From positions 62,001 to 126,000 of the forward strand of contig OZ250145.1 in NCBI GenBank assembly GCA_965237565.1: a stretch of 64,000 nt of DNA, read 5' to 3'. The stretch comes from JANQSP01 sp965237565. GTDB lineage: Bacteria > Bdellovibrionota > Bdellovibrionia > Bdellovibrionales > UBA1609. The position numbers and the translations under genes are program-made. This document shows positions 15,551-23,637 of the stretch, in pieces. Every line of letters starts with the position of its first letter. Position 1 is the stretch's first letter. Under the pieces are notes generated by a model. It searched no databases, was not told the DNA's origin, and saw only the letters and a list, made by a program, of their open reading frames with translations.

Positions 15551-17065
15551 TTGTTTAAAAATGCCTTGGTAAGTGTTGCTAATAAAGAAGGTTTGGTGGA
15601 TTTTATTCGTCCGCTTTCCAAGCAAGGTATGCGAGTGGTCTCAACAGGAGGAACGGCTTCCTTGTTGAAAAAAGCCGGCATCCCTGTCACAGAAGTGAAG
15701 GAACAGACTGGTTTTGCAGAAGTCATGGACGGACGAGTGAAATCTTTGCACCCCTATATTCACATGCCTCTTTTGGCTAGGAAATCCAATCAGAGTGATC
15801 AACAAATTTTGGAAAAAGCAAAACTTTCTCCCTTTGATTTGTTGGTCTGTAATTTATATCCCTTTGAAGAAAAGATGCGATCCGAAGAGAAAAATTTAGT
15901 GGAATGGATTGACGTGGGTGGTTCCTCTTTGTTGCGAGCAGGGGCCAAAAATTTTGAGCAAGTATGTGTTTTGTGTGATCCCACTGATTACCCATCTGTT
16001 CTGAATGCGAAAACAGTTCCTCAGTTGGAGGAAAGAAAAAGACTGGCCGGCAAAGCCTTTTCGCTTTTGGCCCGCTACGATACCTGTGTAGCCAGTTGGA
16101 TGGGAAAAAGTTGGAAAGAAAATGGAGACCTGTGCCTTCTCGCTAGCTTTTCTCAGTCCTTGCGCTATGGGGAAAATCCTGATCAAAAATCAGCTTGGTT
16201 TCAACTCAATCATTCTGGCATTCACCAAGCTCATTGCTTGCAAGGAAAAAAACTTTCTCTGAACAATGTTCGTGATCTAGATTCAGCGGTTTTACTCATC
16301 AGAAAATTTACGGAACCAGCCTGTGCGATCATCAAGCATAGCAATCCTTGCGGACTGGCTCAGGCAAAGGATTTGGAATCAGCCGTTGACCGAGCTCTAA
16401 AGGCTGATCCTGTGAGTGCGTTTGGAGGCATTGTAGCTGTGAATCATGAGATAGATTCTGACACCGCAAAACGACTTTCTTCCCTTTTTCTAGAAGCTAT
16501 TATTTCCCCTTGCTACTCCTCATCTGCCTTGGAAATTTTTCGATCAAAGAAAAATCTTCATGTAATACAGTGGCCCGAAATGCTTCATCCATCCAACAAC
16601 TCAATGAAAGTGCAATCAGTGGATGGGGGGCTCTTGGTGCAAGAAGAACAAAAACTCGTTGATAGCTGGCAAAATAGTTGGAAACAAATAGGGCAAAAGC
16701 CCACCGCTTCCATTCAATCGGACTTACTAATGGCTTGGAAAGTATGTGCACATCTCAAAAGCAATGCGATTGCTTTGGTGGCTCAACAACAAACTCTTGG
16801 TCTGAGCATGGGACAGGTTAGCCGTGTTTCTGCTGTGGAATCATCCATCAAAAACTGGAAATTATTTCATCCCCAAGCTCCCATACCTGTTCTAGCAAGC
16901 GACGGATTTTTCCCCTTTCCAGATGCGATTCAAATAGCAGAAAAATCTGGTATCAAATGGATCATTCAACCGGGAGGATCCATTAGAGATGAAGAAATCA
17001 CTTCCACAGCTCAAAATTTATCAATCAATATGATTTTTACTGGACAGAGATGTTTTTTACACTGA
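15551..17065 (+). CDS. purH: Bifunctional AICAR formyltransferase / IMP cyclohydrolase
   Basis: A 504-residue enzyme for the last two steps of de novo purine synthesis, AICAR to FAICAR to IMP. The TTG at 15551 is preceded by GGAG at seven bases, and translation starts LFKNALVSVANKEG as in the family. The N-terminal MGS-like cyclohydrolase half has VSTGGTASLL, MDGRVKSLHP and LVCNLYPFEE. The C-terminal transformylase half has LRYGENPDQKSAW, the catalytic KHSNPCGLA, DPVSAFGG, LKSNAIAL and the closing QPGGSIRDEE. One oddity: after LHP the usual [KA]xHxGxLA segment reads YIHMPLLAR, losing a conserved Gly. The C-terminus also lacks the usual final RHFRH-type ending, closing with GQRCFLH. It is otherwise full length. 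Confidence 0.93.
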   Translation: MFKNALVSVANKEGLVDFIRPLSKQGMRVVSTGGTASLLKKAGIPVTEVKEQTGFAEVMDGRVKSLHPYIHMPLLARKSNQSDQQILEKAKLSPFDLLVCNLYPFEEKMRSEEKNLVEWIDVGGSSLLRAGAKNFEQVCVLCDPTDYPSVLNAKTVPQLEERKRLAGKAFSLLARYDTCVASWMGKSWKENGDLCLLASFSQSLRYGENPDQKSAWFQLNHSGIHQAHCLQGKKLSLNNVRDLDSAVLLIRKFTEPACAIIKHSNPCGLAQAKDLESAVDRALKADPVSAFGGIVAVNHEIDSDTAKRLSSLFLEAIISPCYSSSALEIFRSKKNLHVIQWPEMLHPSNNSMKVQSVDGGLLVQEEQKLVDSWQNSWKQIGQKPTASIQSDLLMAWKVCAHLKSNAIALVAQQQTLGLSMGQVSRVSAVESSIKNWKLFHPQAPIPVLASDGFFPFPDAIQIAEKSGIKWIIQPGGSIRDEEITSTAQNLSINMIFTGQRCFLH

Positions 17066-17080
17066 TTGTCAAAATGACAA
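17066..17080. promoter_or_regulatory. Perfect inverted repeat directly after purH
   Basis: TTGTCA (17066-17071) and TGACAA (17075-17080) form a 6-bp perfect inverted repeat with a three-A spacer, starting one base after the purH stop. No U-run follows, so it is not a standard terminator. It lies 29 bp before the next ATG and could be a repressor operator or an RNA hairpin in the leader of the GYF/TPR gene. No regulator is identifiable. Confidence 0.35.
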
Positions 17081-17108
17081 CAATACCTGAAATGAGGACA
17101 ATAACATC

Positions 17109-18872
17109 ATGACATCCCTTCCTTCATCTGAGAATAGACGATTCTTGATAAGGCATTGTGATTTTATCATCGGCCCGATGAGCGAGTCGGAGATAAGGAC
17201 TGAACTAAAAGAAGGACGTTTTTCTCACTTTACAATGGCTTGCTTGCCTTACCAAGAGTGTTGGCTTTTTCTCGCAAACTACCCAGAATTTTCCGAGATA
17301 GATACAGAAAAAATAAAAGATCTTCCCAATAAGGAAGCCCCTAGTAGTAAAATAACCACTACACCCCAAACAGTCTCTGCGTACCAGACTGTGACTCTCT
17401 CCAAAGACTCCATTGACAGTCTTCTGGGAGAAACAACACGCAAAGTTCTAAGAAACAAAACCATCACGGAAGAACTCATTTCATCTGGAGAGGTGCAAGA
17501 ACTACCTTATACCCATATAGAGGGAAAATCGATACCTTCTGGATCGCCAAAGATAGAAGAGAAAACTCAGAAATGGACATCCCTAGCAGGGATTCTCATT
17601 GGAATTTTGGTCGCTGCCGGAATCTTGCTAAAATTTTTCTCCGACCAAACTCCGATTCTTGAAAGAAAATTTCTCACCCAAGTGGGTCTCAATTATTTTC
17701 GATCTGGAATGTATGAACATGCGATTCAAAAATTCAAGGAGGTCCAAAAAAAAAGTCAATTGAACAAAGAAAGCTTATTTTTGTTCCGAATATCCCAACT
17801 CCAACTACACGGAGATATCTATGAAGGACAAAAAATTCTAGAATCTGATTCCGCCAAAGATCTAAGCCCTGACATAACGAAAATGATCGAAAACTTAATA
17901 AAAATAAAAACAGGTGACCTAGGTGAAGTTGCGGATTCCTTTAGTGAGATAGCAAAAATGAGTAAGACAACAGATGTAAAACTTGCAGCTCTAGCCAATC
18001 TAGTATTGCTGTCTGCCCGAAACGGCGAGTGTAGGAAATTGGATCGCTACAGACAAGAAAGCCTCTCCATTGACAAAACAAATAATCATTTGCTCAACTT
18101 CATGTTTTCCAATTGCATTTTATTATCAAAGAAAGCCTCTAAGAAACAAATGAAGGAAGCACAAGAAATTTTAGAAACAATGAGCCAAAAATCCCAAAGC
18201 TACTACCAAGAGTCTCTATTGGGATTGGCTTATCTACATGACAAAAAGAATCAACCAGAGAAGACTCTTTCTCTGATTCAAAAATTACTAGACAGCAACC
18301 CTCGTGCTACAAACAATTACCAATACAGTATTTTTATCGACAAACAAATTTTCTCTTGGCCTCAAATGATTCCTCTTTGCAAAAGTCTTTATAAATCTCA
18401 AGAAAACAATGGATTTTACGTCGCCCTGTATGCCTACTGTCTTGCTCACTCTGATAATCAGCAATCGGCTCTTCCCTTGATACAAAAAGCGAATGTGATC
18501 GATTCCTCAAACACCTTAATTAAAGCAACCAACTCCTTTATCAATAGCCTCCTAAACTTGACAAATGAATCCCTGCTACTTCTCTCTGATTCCATCAAAT
18601 CAAACATAGGAAACCAATACCAACTGCCCTACATTTTAGAAGCTCAGATGTGTGAAAAAAATCAAGATTGGCAATGTGCGGTTAAGAATTGGTTATTGGT
18701 CTTAAATAAAAATCCAAATTCTCTTTCTGCTCTGGGAGGCATGGCCTACTCCAAGTACCAACAGAGGCTCTATGAAGAGGCTGAAGAGTACACCCGAAGA
18801 GGAAAAAAACAGGACAGAGAAGGAAAGTATGGTCCTTTGTCATTCGTCAATCTGGAACTGGAAGTTCAATAA
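17109..18872 (+). CDS. GYF-like domain / single TM / TPR protein
   Basis: A 587-residue membrane protein of unknown function. Residues 11-60 resemble the bacterial GYF_2 or DUF4339 module (IIGPMSESEIR, then a helix with EGRFSH, and the closing CWLFLANYPEF), a peptide-binding fold. After a Ser/Thr-rich linker comes one membrane helix at 157-176. The long C-terminal part is helical with TPR-like repeats (QVGLNYFRSGMYEHAIQKF, LLGLAYLHDKKNQPEKTL, MAYSKYQQRLYEEAEEYT), predicted outside the inner membrane if the N-terminus is cytoplasmic. GAGGAC lies nine bases before the ATG. Proteins with GYF_2-TM-TPR layouts are known in Bdellovibrio/Myxococcus-type bacteria, often in scaffold roles. It converges with greA across 17 bp. 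Confidence 0.75.
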   Translation: MTSLPSSENRRFLIRHCDFIIGPMSESEIRTELKEGRFSHFTMACLPYQECWLFLANYPEFSEIDTEKIKDLPNKEAPSSKITTTPQTVSAYQTVTLSKDSIDSLLGETTRKVLRNKTITEELISSGEVQELPYTHIEGKSIPSGSPKIEEKTQKWTSLAGILIGILVAAGILLKFFSDQTPILERKFLTQVGLNYFRSGMYEHAIQKFKEVQKKSQLNKESLFLFRISQLQLHGDIYEGQKILESDSAKDLSPDITKMIENLIKIKTGDLGEVADSFSEIAKMSKTTDVKLAALANLVLLSARNGECRKLDRYRQESLSIDKTNNHLLNFMFSNCILLSKKASKKQMKEAQEILETMSQKSQSYYQESLLGLAYLHDKKNQPEKTLSLIQKLLDSNPRATNNYQYSIFIDKQIFSWPQMIPLCKSLYKSQENNGFYVALYAYCLAHSDNQQSALPLIQKANVIDSSNTLIKATNSFINSLLNLTNESLLLLSDSIKSNIGNQYQLPYILEAQMCEKNQDWQCAVKNWLLVLNKNPNSLSALGGMAYSKYQQRLYEEAEEYTRRGKKQDREGKYGPLSFVNLELEVQ

Positions 18873-18889
18873 ATCAACGGAACGCTCTA

Positions 18890-19360
18890 TTATTTGAAAT
18901 AAAATTTTAGAATTTGGTAAATTTTCTCGCCTCGTGCTGTGTGAAGTTCAGATTTTTCACCTTTTTTCTTTCCGATCAAACTTCTAGCTAAGGGAGATCT
19001 TATCGAAATTTTTCCTTGGTTCACATCGGATTCATCCTCTCCCACTATTTGATAACTTACTTTTTTTCCCTCATCATCTTCCAAATCAACATACGCACCA
19101 AATGTGATACGATCCGCTTTAATTTTGGACGTATCCACCACCTCTGCATTCGCCAAAGTCTCACCAATAGAGGCAATGCGCCCTTCAATATGGCCTTGCC
19201 GTTCTTTCGCAGCGGCATAATCTGCGTTTTCACTCAGATCTCCGTGTTCACGAGCTACCTTTATAGCCGCAATAATCTTGATTCTTTCCTCTTCTACCAA
19301 ATGCTTTAACTCAGCTTCTAAAAAAATCTTCCCTTGCAATGTAATGGGTTTGCGACTCAT
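18890..19360 (-). CDS. greA: Transcription elongation factor GreA
   Basis: A 156-residue protein that rescues backtracked RNA polymerase by stimulating transcript cleavage. I chose the ATG at 19360 (MSRKPITLQG): GAGG lies nine bases upstream and the length matches GreA (about 158), while the longer frame back to 19438 adds an unrelated hydrophobic stretch. The N-terminal coiled coil carries the acidic tip in DLSENADYAAAKERQ, with the conserved Asp and Glu. The C-terminal globular domain ends SPLARSLIGKKKGE as in the GreA/GreB family. It is a single minus-strand gene between two plus-strand units. Confidence 0.95.
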   Translation of the reverse strand: MSRKPITLQGKIFLEAELKHLVEEERIKIIAAIKVAREHGDLSENADYAAAKERQGHIEGRIASIGETLANAEVVDTSKIKADRITFGAYVDLEDDEGKKVSYQIVGEDESDVNQGKISIRSPLARSLIGKKKGEKSELHTARGEKIYQILKFYFK

Positions 19361-19571
19361 CTGATTCATCCTCGTTGAAAAAAAAGCCCACAAGATAGTA
19401 TCACAAAACCACTCAAAAGGACAATAAGCTAAAAACAATGAGTCCTTCTTTGCGAGGGATTCATCGAAAAATAATCATCTGGAGTGATTTTTACTCAACT
19501 TTTGAAGACACTTGTCGGAAATATCTCACCTGTTCTATAGGCAATAGCCAAGCTATCTATGAGAAATATCC
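19361..19571. other. Divergent intergenic region, greA / DHH phosphoesterase
   Basis: Two divergent genes face away from this 211-bp region, so it should carry both promoters. I find no clear -35/-10 pair and no RNA gene. No strong Shine-Dalgarno precedes the 19572 ATG. Confidence 0.3.
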
Positions 19572-20699
19572 ATGAAAACAAATCTTTTACAAATTTTCTC
19601 TATAGCCAACACTCCAAAAAGCCGATTTCCAGATGAGCCAGATAAAAAATACTTTATCGACTGCCTGCCCATGAAAGCAAAAAACAAGATGAGCCAACTG
19701 AACAAGCAACTGAATGAGCAACTGAATGGCTTAGCCAAAAAAATTTATTCCACCAAACGTATTTTGCTAACCACCCACAAAATGCCCGATGGAGATGGAT
19801 TGGGCTCTTTAGTGGGAATGTATCACGGACTGAGAAAGATTGGAAAAGAGGTCCGAATCGTCACGGTAGATAAAACTTCAAAAAGATATCATTTTATTCT
19901 GAATGGAATTCCCATTGAAAGTTTTGACAATTTAAAAAACCCCATCGAAAAAATAGAAATCGCCCTCATTTGTGACACAAATGATCGTCGGCTCATTGAA
20001 CCACTCTATGAAGAGTTAGAAAAGAAATCTGAAAAAATTATTTTCATAGATCACCATCCGGTTTTAAATAAAAAATATGCCCCTACCTTGGAATCAATCA
20101 TTCATACAAGAGCTGCGAGTACGGGAGAGATTTGCTATTTTTTGCTGAAACAAATGAACATTGCATTCGATCCGTCTATTGCTATGGGTATTTATACAAG
20201 TGTGCTATTTGACACGCAACGATTTCATTTTGTTAAAAATTCTAGTACATCTTATGAAATTTGTGCTGAAATCTTTCAATACATTGAGAACAATGAATTG
20301 TTTTACAATCAACTGTTTGGAATGAGTTCTAAGGAGAAAATCAATCTGCTAGCCGAAGTAATCAAAAGAACTGAGTACTTTCACACAGATGAAGTGGCAA
20401 TTTTACAGATCACAAAAGCGGAACTTGAGAAAAATGGTATGGAAGTCACAGAAGCTTGCAACTTCATTGATATGATAATGGAAGTTCGTTCCACAAAACT
20501 GGCTGTGATGATTGTGAAATTATCAGAGAACAATTACAAACTAAGCTTCCGAAGCAGGGACTTAAACGTATCCAAGTTGGCTGAGCTATTTGGCGGTGGA
20601 GGCCACCGTAATTCTTCTGGAGCTATACTCGTTAATTATACAAAAGACGTAAAACAAGAAATTTTGAATCTTATTCAAACTCTCCAATTGGTTGCCTAG
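19572..20699 (+). CDS. DHH/DHHA1 phosphoesterase, NrnA-like oligoribonuclease / pAp phosphatase
   Basis: A 375-residue protein. The DHH domain shows HKMPDGDGLGS (residues 69-79), CDTND, and the DHH motif in IDHHPV, which bind two Mn ions. A small DHHA1 domain closes the protein with FGGGGHRNSSGA. NrnA-type enzymes degrade 2-5 nt RNA and dephosphorylate 3'-phosphoadenosine 5'-phosphate; the exact substrate here is inferred from domain content. Family members usually start near residue 55, so the first 50 residues may be an extension or the true ATG may be at 19671 or 19689. None of the three ATGs has a good Shine-Dalgarno. A 12-bp triplicate sequence (19695-19730) encodes QLN repeats just before the domain. 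Confidence 0.85.
   Translation: MKTNLLQIFSIANTPKSRFPDEPDKKYFIDCLPMKAKNKMSQLNKQLNEQLNGLAKKIYSTKRILLTTHKMPDGDGLGSLVGMYHGLRKIGKEVRIVTVDKTSKRYHFILNGIPIESFDNLKNPIEKIEIALICDTNDRRLIEPLYEELEKKSEKIIFIDHHPVLNKKYAPTLESIIHTRAASTGEICYFLLKQMNIAFDPSIAMGIYTSVLFDTQRFHFVKNSSTSYEICAEIFQYIENNELFYNQLFGMSSKEKINLLAEVIKRTEYFHTDEVAILQITKAELEKNGMEVTEACNFIDMIMEVRSTKLAVMIVKLSENNYKLSFRSRDLNVSKLAELFGGGGHRNSSGAILVNYTKDVKQEILNLIQTLQLVA
19695..19730. repeat. Three imperfect tandem copies of a 12-bp unit
   Basis: Units at 19695-19706, 19707-19718 and 19719-19730 share the core CAACTGAA and encode QLNK, QLNE and QLNG. They lie in the N-terminal extension of the DHH gene, before its conserved domain. Confidence 0.75.
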
Positions 20700-20735
20700 A
20701 TACAATTATCCAATTGGTTGCCTAGATACAACTAT
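20684..20735. repeat. 26-bp tandem duplication spanning the stop codon of the DHH gene
   Basis: Copy 1 (20684-20709) and copy 2 (20710-20735) differ at one base. The first copy contains the last codons and the TAG stop of the DHH gene, so the duplicate preserves a second in-frame-like gene end outside the coding region. Looks like a recent slippage or microhomology duplication. Confidence 0.85.
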
Positions 20736-20771
20736 CCACTCGCAAATACACAGCCACTCGCAAATACACAA
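20736..20771. repeat. 18-bp tandem duplication upstream of metG
   Basis: Copies at 20736-20753 and 20754-20771 differ only in the last base and directly follow the 26-bp duplication. They lie in the metG leader, 50 bp before the chosen start. Confidence 0.85.
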
Positions 20772-20820
20772 ATCAAAATTGACAGCCAATAGAAAATATG
20801 TCTTAAAGTATTCAGAAAAT

Positions 20821-22365
20821 ATGGATTACTTTTATATCACCACCCCTCTTTATTATGTGAACGATAAGCCACACATTGGTACAAGCTACAGCACTGTCAT
20901 GGCTGACATTTTGAAAAGCTATCACCAGTTATTAGGTTATGAGAGTTTTCTCATGACGGGTACGGATGAACACGGTCAAAAATGCAGTCAATCTGCAAAA
21001 AAACAAGGAACTTCCCCCCAAAGCTATTGTGACAAAATGTCCAAACAGTTCGAATCGACGTGGAAATCACTCCACATTTCCTACGATCTGTTTTTTCGAA
21101 CCACTCACCCCAATCACAAACAAGCAGTCCAAAAATGCTTGCAAGAGCTTTATGATAAAAATCTTATTTATCAATCTATTTACGAAGGTTGGTACTCAGT
21201 TAGAGAAGAAATTTTTTACCCCAAAAAAGATGTGAAAGAAAGCGACAAAAAGGAAAAAGATTTCGTTAAAATAAAAGAAAAAAATTATTTTTTTAAAATG
21301 TCTCAATACCAAAAAACTTTGATTCAATATATTCAGGAACATCCTGATTTTATCCAACCTGCACACAGAAAAAACGAAGTATTGGGATTTTTAAAACAAC
21401 CATTGGAAGATTTATGTATCAGTCGTCCCAAAAATCGATTGGATTGGGGAATTGAACTTCCTTTTGATAATGATTTTGTCACCTATGTGTGGGTAGACGC
21501 CTTGCTGAATTACGTTACAGGTGTTGGCTATCAACAAGCAAAGCAATCAGAAAAATTTCAAAAATGGTGGATGAAAGCAAAGGTGATCCATCTGATAGGA
21601 AAAGATATTCTCATCACTCATTGTGTTTATTGGCCTTGTCTCTTATTGGCTCTTGGCTTGCAGCTTCCAAAAACCATTTTGGCTCACGGATGGCTACTAA
21701 ATCAAGAAAACAAAAAGATGAGCAAATCCTCTGGAGATGTGATGGATCCAAAGCAATTATTAAAAATCTTTGATTCTGATAGCATTCGTTATTTTTTAGC
21801 CAGTAGTATGTCAATAGGAAGTGATGCCCCCATTTCTCATGAACTGATTGCTCGTCGAATTGGTGAAGATCTGTCAAATAATCTAGGTAATTTGTTGAGA
21901 CGAACCACAAAAATGATTCACCAACATTTTGATTCTCGGATTCCAGAAAGACAAGAAAATACAAAAGACCAAGCAAGCAGGCAACTGAAGAATCTAGCAA
22001 TAGAAACAGCTGAATCTGTAAAAAAAGATGCACTGGATTTGCGTGTTCACCTAGCCAGTAAGAAAATCATTCACTTGCTCACCAAAACGAACCAATACAT
22101 GGAACAAATGGCCCCATGGAAATTAATTAAAAAAAATAAAAAACAAAGCGCTCTCGTTTTGCGAACTGCATTGGAAACTCTTTATCTAAGTGCTGTGTTG
22201 CTCAAACCTTTCATGCCAAACAAAATGGCTCAACTATTAGATAGCTTGTCTTGCCCTGATGAATGGCCGGTGGAACATCTCAAAAAAGGGATATTTCCAA
22301 AAGCAGGTGTGTTGATCCAAGACATTCCCCCTCTATTTCCAAAAATAACATTGCAAACAGAATGA
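20821..22365 (+). CDS. metG: Methionyl-tRNA synthetase
   Basis: A class I synthetase of 514 residues that charges tRNA-Met. I start it at the ATG at 20821 (MDYFYITTPLYYVN), where family similarity begins; the frame is open further upstream, but that part encodes the tandem duplications. The HIGH-like signature is KPHIGTSYST, with MTGTDEHGQK, GWYSVREE, YVWVDALLNY, GKDILITHCVYWP and the KMSKSSG loop after LLNQENK. The connective peptide lacks zinc-binding Cys pairs, so it belongs to the compact Zn-less type without a C-terminal Trbp111-like domain. A Shine-Dalgarno is not evident. It follows the DHH gene by 121 bp. Confidence 0.95.
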   Translation: MDYFYITTPLYYVNDKPHIGTSYSTVMADILKSYHQLLGYESFLMTGTDEHGQKCSQSAKKQGTSPQSYCDKMSKQFESTWKSLHISYDLFFRTTHPNHKQAVQKCLQELYDKNLIYQSIYEGWYSVREEIFYPKKDVKESDKKEKDFVKIKEKNYFFKMSQYQKTLIQYIQEHPDFIQPAHRKNEVLGFLKQPLEDLCISRPKNRLDWGIELPFDNDFVTYVWVDALLNYVTGVGYQQAKQSEKFQKWWMKAKVIHLIGKDILITHCVYWPCLLLALGLQLPKTILAHGWLLNQENKKMSKSSGDVMDPKQLLKIFDSDSIRYFLASSMSIGSDAPISHELIARRIGEDLSNNLGNLLRRTTKMIHQHFDSRIPERQENTKDQASRQLKNLAIETAESVKKDALDLRVHLASKKIIHLLTKTNQYMEQMAPWKLIKKNKKQSALVLRTALETLYLSAVLLKPFMPNKMAQLLDSLSCPDEWPVEHLKKGIFPKAGVLIQDIPPLFPKITLQTE

Positions 22366-22408
22366 AAAACATGCTTGTAGTGTCTGGAATGATTGGAATG
22401 AAAATCAA

Positions 22409-22639
22409 ATGAAGAAAAAAGACGAATTTATCAAACAAGTGAACGAGCTTTACGAAGTAGACATTGGCGACTTCAAAAGAAAACTCATTCTTTATCTTAC
22501 ACGCCTAGAGGAGAGCCTAGAAAATTCCTCCTTGCAACCGCAGTTCGATGAAATCAGAATGCTGATTACATGTAACAATACAAGGGAAATAAACGAATTG
22601 AGAGAACAGGTTCTGGAAAGTATCAAACAAATCGAGTAG
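22409..22639 (+). CDS. Small hypothetical protein
   Basis: A 76-residue protein, acidic and almost entirely helical (FIKQVNELYEVDIGDFKRK, LREQVLESIKQIE), probably a coiled coil. No family recognised. It follows metG by 43 bp in the same direction and its stop lies ten bases from the convergent stop of mvaD. No strong Shine-Dalgarno precedes the ATG. I keep it because the gap would otherwise be empty and the composition is protein-like, but it may be spurious. Confidence 0.5.
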   Translation: MKKKDEFIKQVNELYEVDIGDFKRKLILYLTRLEESLENSSLQPQFDEIRMLITCNNTREINELREQVLESIKQIE

Positions 22640-22648
22640 CTCCCATGT

Positions 22649-23617
22649 TTACGAAGAACCGATGACTGTAAATTCACAAGAGAGTTGGCTCAATAGGTCT
22701 TGAGCCATCTTTTTCTGATCAGGGCGATAGAGCAGATGAACATGAGATCCAGCATCCATCGTAACCAAAGGACCATCTTTTTTCTTCTCCCAAAATGTTT
22801 CCACTGTCTTAAGAATTTTTTGGCTTTCTTTATTCCTGTAATAAATGGGAGGCGAGCTGGTTTCGTAAAGCCTGTGAAGGTCTTGAAATTCTTCCCAAGT
22901 AATTTCAAAACAAAGTCTCCATTTTTTTTCATTCAAAGCCGTCAAGAGTGCAGAAAGTCTTTTTTCAGATCTTTTTACACGATCAGAAAAAAAAGGACTG
23001 CTCAAAACTCTTTGATGGGCTTCGGAGGAAGACACTGACTTATGTTTTTCACTTGTGAGAATCAATTGGTGCATTAGGTGGGGAAAAGGCAGATCAATTT
23101 TACGGGCTGATTCTTTCTCCCAAAAACTCCAAGGCCGAAAAAAGGAACGACAAGAGGAACCGGAACCACGGCGACTGAGCGCAGACAAATCATGATCTGT
23201 GAGCGCCTCTATTCCCTCTCGCCTAGAGGGATTCGAAAGGGACAAGGCCATTTGGTAAGTGGCCAAAGTTAGGGCGCAAAAACTGGAAGCAGAACTAGCC
23301 ACCCCCGCAGAGACAGGAAAATTATTAGCCGATTCAATGAGATAGGAATCCGAAATTTTCCATTGATCTTTTAAAAATTGGAAAAAATTCAAAAACCTTT
23401 GGCTCGCTAAGAGAGACAAATCAAGTGCCAAGAATTCCTTTCTCTTAAGAGGTCCCCAGTGATCTCTTCCCACCAAACTTTTACGAATACGAACACAAGT
23501 CACCAAGTGGTCCAGAGTGTAGGATAGAGAAGCACTGATCGGGAGATTGCTTTGATCTTTTTTCCCGATATATTTAATGAGTGCAATATTGGAAGGAGCT
23601 AGAGCTTGCCAAGACAT
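22649..23617 (-). CDS. mvaD: Diphosphomevalonate decarboxylase
   Basis: A 322-residue GHMP-superfamily enzyme that converts mevalonate 5-diphosphate to isopentenyl diphosphate with ATP. Visible marks are PSNIALIKYIGKKD at the N-terminus, ISASLSYTL, the phosphate loop VSAGVASSASSF, SRRGSGSSCRS (containing the catalytic-region Ser/Arg) and MDAGSHVHLL near the C-terminus. The loop after SSCRS reads FFRPWSFWEKE where most members have a Gly-rich FGG stretch. It is the last gene of the minus-strand mevalonate operon, 20 bp after the GHMP kinase gene. Confidence 0.92.
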   Translation of the reverse strand: MSWQALAPSNIALIKYIGKKDQSNLPISASLSYTLDHLVTCVRIRKSLVGRDHWGPLKRKEFLALDLSLLASQRFLNFFQFLKDQWKISDSYLIESANNFPVSAGVASSASSFCALTLATYQMALSLSNPSRREGIEALTDHDLSALSRRGSGSSCRSFFRPWSFWEKESARKIDLPFPHLMHQLILTSEKHKSVSSSEAHQRVLSSPFFSDRVKRSEKRLSALLTALNEKKWRLCFEITWEEFQDLHRLYETSSPPIYYRNKESQKILKTVETFWEKKKDGPLVTMDAGSHVHLLYRPDQKKMAQDLLSQLSCEFTVIGSS

Positions 23618-23637
23618 AGGGAAAATTCTCCAGATTT

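Noticed and set aside
21614..22033. A 139-codon minus-strand open frame
   Set aside because: Shadow of metG; the plus-strand frame has the KMSKS loop and conserved segments.
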